Made by a program: the position numbers and the translations under genes
Notes under the pieces: generated by a model
The model's database searches: none
What the model saw: only the letters and a program-made list of their open reading frames with translations
What the model was told of the DNA's origin: nothing
Shown here: piece after piece, positions 10,141 through 21,849 of the stretch
Position numbering within the stretch: the stretch's first letter is position 1
Layout of the letters: each line of letters starts with the position of its first letter
Source: Paraescarpia echinospica
Lineage: Eukaryota; Annelida; Polychaeta; Sabellida; Siboglinidae
DNA: 64,000 bases
Direction: 5' to 3'
Assembly: GCA_020002185.1 (NCBI GenBank)
Contig: CM034543.1
Span: forward strand, 11,225,634 to 11,289,633

Positions 10141-10245
10141 CCGCGCGTCACGATATACCCCGCTGATCCCCAGGGACGTCACTTCACTCTAAAACTTTCC
10201 CATCTCCCCGTGCACCTAATTAATACTAATAGGTCGCTATTTACT

Positions 10246-10539
10246 ATTTTTAGTCATTGGCTAGTGCTACCCTCTAGTGAATGCGCTACTCATTTGTTAC
10301 TAATTAGTACTTAATTAATTAATTAGTACCTGATTAGTCACTAGAGGTCGATAATCACCCTATCTATTTCCTCATTATTCAGTAGATGGCGACACCCTCT
10401 TTCTCATGACCCCCATCAATCACTTTGACGTTTACTATAATCATACTGCTAAAAAACGTAGGAATTCTACTTATAAAAAATGAAAAAGCCTTTGATCTAA
10501 GGTCACTTCCGTGGATGGCGAAACCCTACTCACTACTTA
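10246..10539. other. Intergenic, AT-rich
   Basis: No gene is visible. It contains TTAATTAATTAATTAGTAC-type palindromic AT sequence. Confidence 0.5.
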
Positions 10540-10855
10540 CGTAATATTATACAAATCTTCCAAGTTGAATGAACCCAAAATAGGGATCAGGAACTTTCAC
10601 TTTTCATATCCAGGATGTTTAATTTACCTGGTAGAGGCTTTCGTCAACGTATCACGTCGACTTCATCAGCAACCGATGACGTTGAATGACGCCATCGTAC
10701 ACGTGAGGCAGTTCGTAATTGCCCTCGTCTCTGTTGATGGGTGTTTTGGTTTTCCTGATCCAGATGGCTTCTTTGATATACCGAATTCTTCTGTTTGGTT
10801 CCTTGTCTACAATTTTAACTCCCTCCCAGTCTATGATGTGTCTGTAAGGGCGGAT

Positions 10856-11791
10856 TTATTGATGGTGGACATAAATCTTTTTCCCGCTCCTTGTGTATTT
10901 CTCACTTTTCGTGTTGTCTACGTCCTTTCTGTGTTCCTCCTGTCTTGTTTTGAGTAGTCTTCCTGTCTCCCCAATGTACTCAGCACCACAATTCTTGCAC
11001 GGTATTTGGTACACCAGTTCGCCCTGTTCTTCTAGCTGTATTTTGTCCTTGGGATGTACCAACAGGTGCCTGAGGGTGGTGTGGGGACGCATGGCTGTTG
11101 CTACTCCATATTTCTTCAGTATTCGATGTACTCTCTCTGAGACCCCCTCTATATATGGGATGACTACTTGGCTCCGATAGTTTTTGTCCTTAGTCTTTTT
11201 GTTGGTCTTTTTTTTACTGCTATCTGTCACCTTTTTCAAAGCCCACGACGTATAGCCTGATACTCTTAGGGCTCCTCTCAACTGTTCCACCTCTTCTTTC
11301 GTGTCCTCCTCCTCCGAAGTTATTGTCTCACACCTGTTTATAAGTGTTCTGACAACTCCCAACTTCTGAAGTTTGGGGTGGTGGGACGCATAGTTCAGGT
11401 ATTGGTCAGTGTGCGTCTTCTTCCTGTACACTGTGGATTTCACACTGCCATCTTCCTTTCTGGTGAACTTTGCATCCAAGAAGCGCATCCTGTTGTTCTC
11501 TTCGTCTTCCCGCGTAAAAATGATGCTACCAGTGGGGTCTACAGTTTTCATGTGTTGTAATTTCTTTGCCTTTCCTGTGTGTACCAGGCAAATTACATAG
11601 TCCACATATCGCTTCCAGTTTCTCGGTTGGCAAACGACTGGTGCTGTGGCTATGGTTTTCTGCTCCTGGTCTTCCATGTACAGGTTCAGAACAATGGGGA
11701 ATACTGGACTGCCCATGGCTAGCCCAAACTTCTGCTGGTAACTTTCTCCTCCAAATCTCAAGTATGTCAACACAAATTTCAACAACTCCAT
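10856..11791 (-). pseudogene. Penelope-like RT (C-terminal part) plus GIY-YIG endonuclease
   Basis: An open frame of 311 codons. Residues 1-45 match the PLE RT segment FGGESYQQKFGLAMGSP, and about residues 62-66 hold the catalytic box. That box reads YVDY where Penelope elements have YVDD, so the second metal-binding Asp is missing. Later PLE signatures are FLDAKF, TVYRKKTHTDQYL and SHHPK. Residues about 246-300 are the GIY-YIG domain: LVYQIPCKNCGAEYIGETGR, then an EHRKD helix. The 5' half of the RT is missing or interrupted. It is probably inactive. Confidence 0.75.
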
Positions 11792-11982
11792 GATGTCGTC
11801 TCCGTTTAGGTTTGTTCTCGTCTTTAGTGTCTTGTCATTCTTTAATGTCTTGTCATTTTGGAAGCTTCTCTGATCGGGGTCTTCGTGAACAGTGACACAA
11901 CATCATATAACACAAATTATTCTCCTTCTTCCATTCTCAGTTTTGTCATTTCTTTCACCAATTCTTGTGAGTTTTCCGTATT

Positions 11983-12401
11983 TTGTTGGTACATCCCAAG
12001 GACAAAGTACAGCTAGAAGAACAGGGCGAACTGGTGTACCAAATACCGTGCAAGAATTGTGGTGCTGAGTACTTTGGGGAGAGAGGAAGACTACTCAAAA
12101 CAAGACTGGAGGAACACAGAAAGGACGTAGACAACACGAAAAATTTGAAATACACAAGGAGCGAAAAAAAAGATTGATGTCTACCATCAATAAATCTGCC
12201 CTTACAGACCATGTGACAACTGAAAACCACATCATAGACTGGAAGGGAGTGACAATTGTAGACAAGGAACCCAACAGAAGAATTCGGCGTATCAAGGAAG
12301 CCCACTGGATCAGGAAAACCACAACACCCATCAACAGAGACGAGGGCAATTACGAACTGCCTCACGTGTACGATGACGTTATTCAGCGTCATCGGTACTG
12401 A
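11983..12401 (+). pseudogene. Penelope-like GIY-YIG fragment in opposite orientation
   Basis: Two overlapping frames cover the GIY-YIG core (CKNCGAEYFGERGRLLKTR) and the C-terminal tail (HVTTENHIIDW, NRRIRRIKEAHWIRKT, YDDVIQRHRY). A frameshift near 12,165-12,175 separates them. It is a partial inverted copy of the same element as 10,856-11,791, with GET changed to GER in the YIG motif region. Confidence 0.65.
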
Positions 12402-12785
12402 TGAAGTCGACCTGATACGTTGACGAAAGCCTCAACCAGGTAAATTAAACATCTTGGATACAAAAAAATTAAAGTTTCTGATTTGAAAACGAACTATCCT
12501 CAAGAATGTTCAGTAAAAACCAAAATAGGGATATCTCCCTATATTATCAAAACACAATAGGGATATTTTATCGGTAATTTAAAAATGGGAACGCTTATCG
12601 AAAGACACCTAAACTGAAACACACACACATACCAACAAAACCTACAACATTAAAAAATGTAGATGTGTAGTGCAGTGGTTTGAGTCGCGATATGCCAGTC
12701 ACCGCTGCATACAGTAATTGTACGGGCGACGTAGCATAGCTCCCAGAAAGAAACGACGAAACGCATACAAACGCATAAAAACATA

Positions 12786-13081
12786 AACAACATAGCAACA
12801 TGGTAACATATGTTAAACTCCTTAGTATAATCAACGTATATATTAATATTATAATACAAAAATCATCAAATACTATTCTTCTTAATGGAACGGAAGGCGT
12901 ATGAACGCAACTGATAGTAATAGTTAGCCGTTATGAAAAAAGTTAAAGGCCAAGTTTGGCTTCGTTTTGATTGTCATTTAAACTTAATGTGCATCCCGGA
13001 TTTCTTTGGACTGCGCGTCATATTTCATCTCGCCTACTCAACTCTCGTTTGCCATTGTAAACTTACCGACAAAGAATGATA
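12786..13081. other. Intergenic
   Basis: AT-rich, no supported gene. Confidence 0.4.
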
Positions 13082-13453
<372 letters not shown>

Positions 13454-13455
<2 letters not shown>

Positions 13456-15857
13456 CTAACCAAGAACACATGATTTCGTTGTTGTTACTACCTTCCAGTG
13501 ACATCACCGATTAATATGTGTTTGTGTGTAAACTTAATGTCGATGGCGTGCTGATAACAACTTGTAAGTGAAGAGAAAAAGTTTGGCAGGGGACCAAAAC
13601 AAATGTTTCTTGTTTCATACCTGTATAGATAAATATAGGCATTCATTTTTATTTGGCAAACACCATAATTGTGTGTTGGACTCACACGGTCAAAACAATG
13701 TGTCCTGAGACGGTTTTTTTTATTACGAATTATTATTTTGTCGCGAGTCGCGCCCGCATTCGTAGGCGCGGCACGCGTTACTGTTCTTTTTATTCCACCG
13801 GAAACACTTTGTTTTCGATCGCGCTTTAAATGTTTGCATTCACCGTTGACAATGGCTGGCATGGCAGTTATGCGTTAACGTTGAAATCAGTGGGACGATC
13901 GCAATACAGTTATACCCTAAGTCAAAGACGAAATTGTCCGATCAGTCGCTGGCGACTGTTCGTGCGTGCGTGCTGCCGATCGTCGTGAAGTTTCTTATTA
14001 ACTGGAGGTCTGTCGGACATCGATAATTTACGCTTCGGACCTATCCTGTTAATATATTGATACCATCATATCAATGCTTACAAACTTTAGTCTGAGGGGA
14101 GAGGGTGGGGGGGGGGTTGAGAAGAGATAAAAGATATTTCGTCTGATATCGGACATCGACGTTCTGAGATGATCCTAATCTCTTAATTTATTATCGAAAT
14201 ATCCTGTATGTCAAGGGTTCTTTGTGGGGTTTTAGGTACATTACAGTAAATTAGTTATTCTCAAAGTAAAACGTAACTAGTAGCAATCAACAAATGCGCG
14301 CAGAGAAGCAAGGTAAAGGTTGTCATGATATACGTCCATAAAAATACATCGGGTAACCGTCTTCGTCTGCGTCTGTATGCAGAACGATTTCTTATACCTA
14401 CGAGTTCATGTTGTCTTTTTATAATTTTTTTGGATTCAGTATATATATATATACATATATATATATATAGTGATATGAGGCAGAAATAGGAGGTATCCGT
14501 GTGCCGCTAATTGTTTTTTCTTTTTCTAAGTTCATACGCATTATTTCGCTAAAACAAATCTTGTAACAAGTTGTATGGACGCCATTTGGACACAATTTCG
14601 AGTCTACGCGTAAAAGGGTTCTTTATTGTGGAAATAACTCATTCGATTTACTTTCAGTAAAAACTGGCTGGACCAGTATACTGCGCCAGTTATTACGGAC
14701 CGTAGTTCGGCAGTAATGTATAAAACACTCCAGGTGACAAACAGAACGTTTAATCACTCAACAAATGGAGTAAACACAAGCGAGACAAGATGGCGGGACG
14801 TTTCAGGCCACGCCCACTCGTCGCTGTCCACAGCGCGACGAGCCAGGGTCAGACCTGTCAACAATCGCGCGACAAAGAGAGTGAACATCTGATATCGGCG
14901 CTGGTGCTTCCCAATTTCGCCGTACATAATAAAAAACCGCAAAACCCGGCCAATCTCGTCCATTTGATAAGTCGGTTGTAGCGTCGTCAAATGGATGCGC
15001 AACTTTGCTAGCTGACGCTATAAATCGATGAATATCGAACAATTGGAAAACACATGGAAAAAACGTTAAATCGGTCAAGATGTATTTTTTTGGCGATGAC
15101 CTCGCCATAAGTTAGCTATATATGGCTTTGGTTGGTACGTACACAATGCAGTTGTGTGGGTAAATATGAATTATGTTCAGAAACCCGATACACCATCAAG
15201 GCGAAGGATAGCACGCTTGATGTTGTTGTACAATCTACAATAGGGGACGCATGTAATTCTCGTTTCTGGCTCGTTTTGATACGATAGTTAACGAGATCAT
15301 ACACTTCCGGAGCCCACTTCGTTGTCCGGAATTATCGTTCATTCGATTACAGGCATGGCGTTTTCATTACAATTTTGGATAAACTACACCACACGGAATG
15401 TTAAATTTCAAGGAATATCAACAGGTTCAGTAGACTGCAGGTGGGTGCCGAGTTTCTCATATAACGACATGCGTCGATGAAAGACAAAAGTTTTAAGTCA
15501 ATGGTGTGTCGCCTGTGAAATTGTATCCGCTCACGGCAGGCCTCCGCTCACTCGATCGATTGAGTGAGAGAAATTATAATTTATTACTGCTCTAGAATGT
15601 GTTCCCTTACATCCCCATTTGTAAAGATGCATATAACTATACATTACGTACATTGGACACATACTGTTACATAGTTAAATGATGTTTACGATTATACACA
15701 TGTATGCAACTGTGCCTTAGGTCATTGTAGACTTTATGGTGGCAAACATTTCGCGTGTCACGCCTGTCAATGACACAATTTCGTCGTTCCGGTATAACCA
15801 TTATTCACAGTCAAAATTACTGAGATATACAACCAATTTGAAAATCATAACTTGTCT
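13454..15857. other. Outer left inverted arm, mostly non-coding
   Basis: From about 13,795 this matches 64,000 downward in inverted orientation. No gene with recognisable domains is seen. Overlapping open frames at 14,754-15,108 are conserved in the other arm only because the arms are near-identical. A G-rich run at 14,098-14,117 and a TA repeat at 14,441-14,470 are present. A CAAGATGGCGGGA motif, YY1-like, lies near 14,787. Confidence 0.5.
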
Positions 15858-15859
15858 GC

Positions 15860-15971
15860 GTAATACTAATAGTTCCCACCTTCTCGATAAACCTTCGTTG
15901 GGTGGATACCTATAAAACCTACAACGGAGGTTTATGTTGTGGCAATTACAGCCGTAAGCGAAACACTACAT
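15860..15971 (-). pseudogene. Broken THAP-domain exon, left arm
   Basis: Inverted counterpart of the exon at 61,827-61,936. The second codon is TAG here (15,966-15,968) where the right arm has TAC for Tyr. The 3' end reads ...CTATTAGTATTACGCAGACAAGT, with an insertion and an altered donor. Coding potential is lost in this copy. Confidence 0.5.
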
Positions 15972-16254
15972 GGCTCGTTCGCATCGCTGCGCATCAAAAA
16001 GGGCAAAATAGCATAAAACCAAAATAACTTGCGTGCCTTACACCTCTTGATCGATTGCATTAATTAACAGCTCGGTGATCATCGACACATTCGGGAAATG
16101 TTAAAAGGGGAATGGAACACTCGAACAACCACACCCAAACCCTAAGAACATACCATGATTTTATAAGCACAGCACCCCGGTATATATTAGATATTTGTCA
16201 AATTTAGGCGGCGCCATTACTATCCAGCTTTCCTACTAAGTATATTATGGTATC

Positions 16255-16408
16255 ATACACACGCATACTCGCACACACGCCCACACGCCCACACGCACGC
16301 ACACAAAAACACAAATATACATACACAAATACACACATGCACGCACACAAACACACACACATGCACGCACTCACACACGCATGCACGCACTCACGCACAC
16401 ACACATAT
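16255..16408. repeat. CA-rich microsatellite
   Basis: Imperfect (CA)n with CG and TG variants; mirrored at 61,378-61,535. It abuts the start of the Penelope-carrying repeat. Confidence 0.85.
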
Positions 16409-16733
16409 GTAATGGTACGTAATATTATACAAATCTTCCAAGTTGAATGAACCGAAAATAGGGATCAGGAACTTTCACTTTTCATATCCAAGATGTTTAA
16501 TTTACCTGGTAGAGGCTTTCGTCAACGTATCACGTCGACTTCATCAGCAACCGATGACGTTGAATGACGTCATCGTACACGTGAGGCAGTTCGTAATTGC
16601 CCTCGTCTCTGTTGATGGGTGTTTTGGTTTTCCTGATCCAGATGGCTTCTTTGATATACCGAATTCTTCTGTTTGGTTCCTTGTCTACAATTTTAACTCC
16701 CTCCCAGTCTATGATGTGTCTGTAAGGGCGGAT

Positions 16734-17669
16734 TTATTGATGGTGGACATCAATCTTTTTCCCGCTCCTTGTGTATTTCTCACTTTTCGTGTTGTCTACG
16801 TCCTTTCTGTGTTCCTCCAGTCTTGTTTTGAGTAGTCTTCCTGTCTCCCCAATGTACTCAGCACCACAATTCTTGCACGGTATTTGGTACACCAGTTCGC
16901 CCTGTTCTTCTAGCTGTATTTTGTCCTTCGGATGTACCAGCAGGTGCCTGAGGGTGGTGTGGGGACGCATGGCTGTTGCTACTCCATATTTCTTCAGTAC
17001 TCGATGTACTCTCTCTGAGACCCCCTCTATATATGGGATGACTACTTGGCTCCGATAGTTTTTGTCCTTAGTCTTTTTGTTGGTCTTTTTTTTACTGCTA
17101 TCTGTCACCTTTTTCAAAGCCCACGACGGATAGCCTCATACTCTTAGGGCTCCTCTCAACTGTTCCACCTCTTCTTTCGTGTCCTCCTCCTCCGAAGTTA
17201 TCGTCTCACACCTGTTTATAAGTGTTCTGACAACTCCCAACTTCTGATGTTTGGGGTGGTGGGACGCAAAGTTCAGGTATTGGTCAGTGTGCGTCTTCTT
17301 CCTGTACACTGTGGACTTCACACTGCCATCTTCCTTTCTGGTGAACGTTGCATCCAAGAAGCGCATCCTGTTGTTCTCTTCGTCTTCCCGCGTAAAAATG
17401 ATGCTACCAGTGGGGTCTACAGTTTTCATGTGTTGTAATTTCTTTGCCTTTCCTGTGTGTACCAGGCAAATTACATAGTCCACATATCGCTTCCAGTTTC
17501 TCGGTTGGCAAACGACTGGTGCTGTGGCTATGGTTTTCTGCTCCAGGTCCTCCATGTACAGGTTCAGAACAATGGGGGATACTGGACAGCCCATGGCTAG
17601 CCCAAACTTCTGCTGGTAATTTTCTCCTCCAAATCTCAAGTATGTCAACACAAATTTCAACAACTCCAT
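16734..17669 (-). pseudogene. Penelope-like RT and GIY-YIG, interrupted
   Basis: RT frame 17,136-17,669 (177 codons) starts at MELLKFVLTYLRFGGENYQQ and keeps AMGCPVSPIV. GIY-YIG frame 16,734-17,117 has CKNCGAEYIGETGRLLKTR. One stop separates them (VRGYPS region). Confidence 0.75.
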
Positions 17670-17869
17670 GATGTCGTCTCCGTTTAGGTTTGTTCTCGTC
17701 TTTAGTGTCTTGTCATTCTTTAGTGTCTTGTCATTTTGGAAGCTTCTCTGATCGGGGTCTTCGTGAACAGTGACACAACATCATATAACACAAATTATTC
17801 TCCTTCTTCCATTCTCAGTTTTGTCATTTCTTTCACCAATTCTTGTGAGTTTTCCGTATTTTGTTGGTA

Positions 17870-18277
17870 CATCCCAAGGACAAGTACAGCTAGAAGAACA
17901 GGACGAACTGGTGTACCAAATACCGTGCAAGAATTGTGGTGCTGAGTACTTTGGGGAGAGAGGAAGACTGCTCAAAACAAGACTGGAGGAACACAGAAAG
18001 GACGTAGACAACACGAAAAATTTGAAATACACAAGGAGCGAAAAAAAAGATGGATTCTACCATCAATATATCTGCCCTTACAGACCATGTGACAACTGAA
18101 AACCACATCATAGACTGGAAGGGAGTGAAAATTGTAGACAAGGAACCCAACAGAAGAATTCGGCATATCAAGGAAGCCCACTGGATCAGGAAAACCACAA
18201 CACCCATCAACAGAGACGAGGGCAATTACGAACTGCCTCACGTGTACGATGACGTTATTCAGCGTCATCGGTACTGA
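17870..18277 (+). pseudogene. Penelope-like GIY-YIG fragment, opposite orientation, copy 2
   Basis: Frames carry the CKNCGAEYFGERGRLLKTR core followed by the ENHIIDW and YDDVIQRHRY tail, as in copy 1. Confidence 0.6.
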
Positions 18278-18678
18278 TGAAGTCGACCTGATACGTTGAC
18301 GAAAGCCTCAAGCAGGTAAATTAAACATATTGGATATAAAAAAATGAAAGTTTCTGATTTGAAAACGAACTATCCTCAAGAATGTTCAGTAAAAACCAAA
18401 ATAGGGATATCTCCCTATATTATCAAAACACAATAGGGATATTTTATCGGTAATTTAAAAATGGGAACGCTTATCGAAAGACACCTAAACTGAAACACAC
18501 ACACATACCAGCAAAACCTACAACATTAAAAAATGTAGATGTGTAGTGCAGTGGTTTGAATCGCGATATGCCAGGCACCGCTGCATACAGTAATTGTACG
18601 GGCGACGTAGCATAGCTCCCAGAAAGAAACGACGAAACGCATACAAACGCATAAAAACAGAAACATTGAATGCATTGC

Positions 18679-18867
18679 ATGGCTACTAGATATACTATTG
18701 GTGCTAAGCAAAATCTTCTCAAATATGTGAAGGAAGAATTCCCAGAGAAAAAAAATGTTATAAATGATGAATTCGACGTGTCCGCCGACGGCAAGCTTTG
18801 CCAGAGTCTCCGATTGTCACTTTTGGACGCGATAGTAAGACAAAATACGAACGTGGTGAGCGTGTAA
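18679..18867 (+). CDS. Short hypothetical ORF (62 codons), left arm
   Basis: Begins MATRYTIGAKQNLLKYVKEE and contains FDVSADGKLCQSL. The spacing vaguely recalls the start of BED/CGBP1-type transposon-derived proteins, but only one Cys of a putative pair is present, so I make no assignment. The right-arm counterpart (58,892-59,104, minus strand) differs around the PEKK/PDNF segment and reads on to DADSKTKYERGERVKTGN, suggesting a frameshift in one arm. Probably a transposon remnant. Confidence 0.25.
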   Translation: MATRYTIGAKQNLLKYVKEEFPEKKNVINDEFDVSADGKLCQSLRLSLLDAIVRQNTNVVSV

Positions 18868-19530
18868 AGACGGGGAACGTCAGAACATAATTCTCGGTCA
18901 AAGACCCAGGTCCTTCTCTGTTGGATTTGTTCTGTATATGATTGTGCACCACTGAAATAATGTTCGGCGAATACATTATTTCGTATCGCCCTTTCTGAGT
19001 GAACGTGTGCTCAGACACGCTCAAACTAGATTTTTAAAGGCTTGCCATAATCGGTTGTTTCCCTTTTTGTTTTCAACGAATGAACATTTTACTTGTTGAT
19101 TTGTACAAGGAATGTCAAAAATAATTAGACTCAACACTTTAAATTTTTGCCCAGAAATGTATATTTATGAAATAAATCGAACAAAACTAAAAATCATCGT
19201 TATTAGATAGGCGCGACCCAAACCGGTCGATTGGAACTTGCATCGAATAAAGATGGCGATATGCAGTGCTCTAGTTTGCCGATTTAAAATCAGTTTTTCA
19301 GTTTGTTTTAGGCATCAGTATAAATTGGCATATCATATCAATCAATCATAAATTGGCATAAAACGGCTGTGTTTCAGTTCACCTTCAAATCAAGTATATG
19401 TGCCATTAAACTTCGAGGCTATATTTGGCGGAGATAGATCGTAGAAATTGGTGGTGCAGAAAAGTTGATAAACAAATGGAATTACTGATTGATAAGTATT
19501 ATTCTTGCCTTAATATAATTCATAAGATTT
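18868..19530. other. Intergenic, inverted-arm sequence
   Basis: AT-rich, no supported gene. Includes AAAGATGGCGATATGC near 19,250. Mirrored at 58,250-58,890. Confidence 0.4.
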
Positions 19531-19534
19531 AACA

Positions 19535-21243
19535 AGATTTAACAAGATTGCCACCCAGAGAATTAACTCTAGGTGGCAGGTGGACAAGGAAGCCCTTTGG
19601 CTTATTGAGAGTCCGACCCTTTTATGTATGTGTATCCCGCCCGTCTGAGGTATGTGTCGATTTTATTTTTAAACATATTCACGCTACTAGCGCCCACAAA
19701 ATCAGCAGATAATCTGTTCCATTCATTTACAGTCCTTTGTGAAAATGAAAACTTTCTTATATTTAATCTACTCTACTCCTTTGCTAATGTAACTTCATGT
19801 CCTCTAGTTCTTCTATCTTTCGTAACTGAGAAAATATATATTTCTATCAATATTTTCATAACCATTCAATATTTTAAACACTTCTATCTGATCTCCTCTC
19901 TATCTCCTTGTCTCTAGTGTTGTTAAACCGCATATTTTTAGGCGTATTTCTTAACTAAGATCCCTCAGTTTTGGTATCATTTTAGTTGCTCTCCTCTGCA
20001 CTCTTTCTAGCATATCTATGTCCTTCCTGCGATATGGCCTCCACGCTTGAATAAAATATTCTAAATGAGGCCTAACTATTGTTTTGTACAGCGGTATTAT
20101 TAGCTCTTTTTCCTTATACGTTATGTTTCGCCTAATTAATCCAAGGATTTGATTTCCCTTTGAAGCTGCAATTCCGCACTGCTCTGAAACCTTCATATCA
20201 GCACTAATGGTTAACCCTAAGTCCTTTTCTTTTACAGTAGTACTTAGTACAGTACCCCCCATTGTATATTCTACCTCTTCGTTCCCATGTCCTGTGTGGA
20301 GGCATTTACATTTCCCAAAATTGAACAGCATTTGCCACTTTTCAGACCATTTGATCAACCTGTCAAGATCATCTTGTAAATGCTGTCTATCTCCATCACT
20401 TTTAATCCTTCTAAACACTTTTGTATCATCCGCAAATTTCAACACCTTGCTTGTTATTTCATCATCCAAATCGTTGATATATATTAAGAATAATATAGGT
20501 CCTAATACTGATCCCTGTGGTACCCCACTCAATACCGATTTCCAGTTTGAAGCCTCCCCATCAACTACTACACGTTGTCTTCTGTCAATCAGCCATTGTT
20601 CTATCCAGTTTATTATACCATTACCTATGCCATGGGCCTTTAGTTTCAGCAGTAATCTTTGATGTGGTACTTTGTCGAAAGCTTTTTGAAAATCTAAATA
20701 GACGATATCTACTGGTGATCCCTCATCTACCCACTTTGTGACGTCTTCCAAAAAACATAACATATTTGTTAAGCATGACCTCGCTTTAAAAAAAAACATG
20801 TTGAGATGGGTTAATCAAGTTTTGTTTAACAAGAAAATCCACCATGTGATCTTTAATTAATCTTTCTAATAATTTGCAAATCACTGATGTTAAACTCACT
20901 GGTGTATAGTTTTCTGACTTGTTTCTCGAACCTTTTTTAAATAACGGTATAATGTTTGCCACTTTCCATTCTAAAGGAACCACTCCCTCTTCTAATGACA
21001 AATTGAAAACTGTTGCAAGCGGTACGCTAACACTGAACTAAAATACTCATTCAGGTCTTCTGCCATTAAGAATCCTTCTGATATTATATTTCCAGCACTA
21101 TCTTCTAGAGGACTGACCTTATCTTGAACTTTCTGTTTGCTTCGAACATATGCATAACAACTCTTGCTGTCATGTTTTATATTACTAGCTAATTGTTGTT
21201 CATAGCTTCTGTTTGAATTTCTAATTTCAGCTGTAGCTTGGTT
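19535..21243 (-). mobile_element. CR1-type non-LTR retrotransposon, 5'-truncated, left arm
   Basis: The 3' end has the tail repeat ATCTTGTTAA (read on the minus strand) at 19,528-19,550. The RT frame 19,951-20,799 (about 280 codons) carries the fingers motif [31 protein letters not shown] and the catalytic box FADD. A second piece, 20,786-21,001, has the N-terminal RT part (PLEWKVANIIPLFKKG). Relative to the right arm about 188 bp are missing near 21,030. The C-terminal part after LRDLS is broken by a stop. The 5' end joins head to head with the next CR1 at about 21,243. Confidence 0.85.
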
Positions 21244-21849
21244 AACGTAGCAGTAAACATATTTTTGAGTAGCAGTTGTGTTTAAAGTTAGTTAGATAAA
21301 TTATTTTAGAACACTTTAATCTAGTGAGTAATAATAGGGTAAGTTAGCCTATGATAAGTTTGTAAACAAGATTTAACAAATCTCATTATGTGGTAGAATA
21401 TATAGGTGATAAAGTAACAAACATAAAACTATAATATATGTGTAAACCAGTACCTGCTAGACATTTTGATTAGGTAGCTTTGTTGTTAAAATTAAGCATT
21501 TGCGATAACCGGGCGAACTAAGTTGATCACTTTATGTAGCTAGTGTCCCACGTATTCGCTAGGGTGCGGTATGCCTTAAATAAATTAGGCAGTCTAGCGT
21601 AAATTAATTGACTGTGTTTAAATTTGGTCACTACTGGGAACGTTGGCATTTCTGATAGGATATATAATCAGCTGTGACTATAACCAAAAACTGTAACCGA
21701 AATAAACAAGGCAGTATTACGTAAAGCGTAACATTTGTGCACAGTAAACAGTCTTCTTAAAGACTACATAGACAGTGAATAGTGTAAAAACAGTTGACTA
21801 AACTATTTTAAATAGCTAATTAGATTATTAGTATTAAATCAATTCTGAT

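Larger units (their letters stand above)
9954..10245. repeat. 146-bp tandem duplication carrying heat-shock-element arrays
   Basis: Two ~146-bp units (from 9,954 and from 10,100) share the HSE block, the CCCGCGCGTCA block and the CACCTAATTAATACTAAT block. The second unit has two more HSE pentamers than the first. Confidence 0.75.
10588..12520 (-). mobile_element. Penelope-like retroelement, copy 1
   Basis: The element is bounded by a 12-bp direct repeat, CAAAATAGGGAT, at 10,576-10,587 and 12,521-12,532. A long minus-strand part (to about 11,950) carries reverse transcriptase and GIY-YIG domains. A shorter plus-strand part (about 11,983-12,480) carries the GIY-YIG end again. The two meet head to head. 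Inverted partial copies are a known habit of Penelope-like elements. RT motifs upstream of the first ATG are still readable, with stops, to about 11,910 (YDVVSLFTKTPI). Confidence 0.8.
10540..12785. repeat. Host repeat containing Penelope-like element, copy 1
   Basis: This 2.25-kb block recurs in direct orientation at 16,417-18,662, about 5,877 bp downstream, and inverted at 59,100-61,375. Homology runs past the Penelope element on both sides, so the copies arose by duplication of a region already holding the insertion. The outer parts also occur alone at 33,715-33,905. Confidence 0.75.
16464..18396 (-). mobile_element. Penelope-like retroelement, copy 2
   Basis: Same structure as copy 1. 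The flanking direct repeat has diverged on the left (CGAAAATAGGGAT, about 16,453-16,463) and is intact on the right (18,397-18,408). The minus-strand frames at 17,136-17,669 (RT) and 16,734-17,117 (GIY-YIG) are split by a stop near 17,130 that copy 1 lacks. The catalytic box is again YVDY. The plus-strand inverted fragment lies at about 17,870-18,277. Confidence 0.8.

Noticed and set aside
10511..10957. Plus-strand ORF of 148 codons, and similar at 16,443-16,835
   Set aside because: Antisense to the Penelope GIY-YIG region.
14754..15108. Conserved overlapping ORFs of 82 and 101 codons (also 62,685-63,039)
   Set aside because: Conservation is explained by the inverted duplication; two overlapping frames, no domain, no splice or codon evidence.
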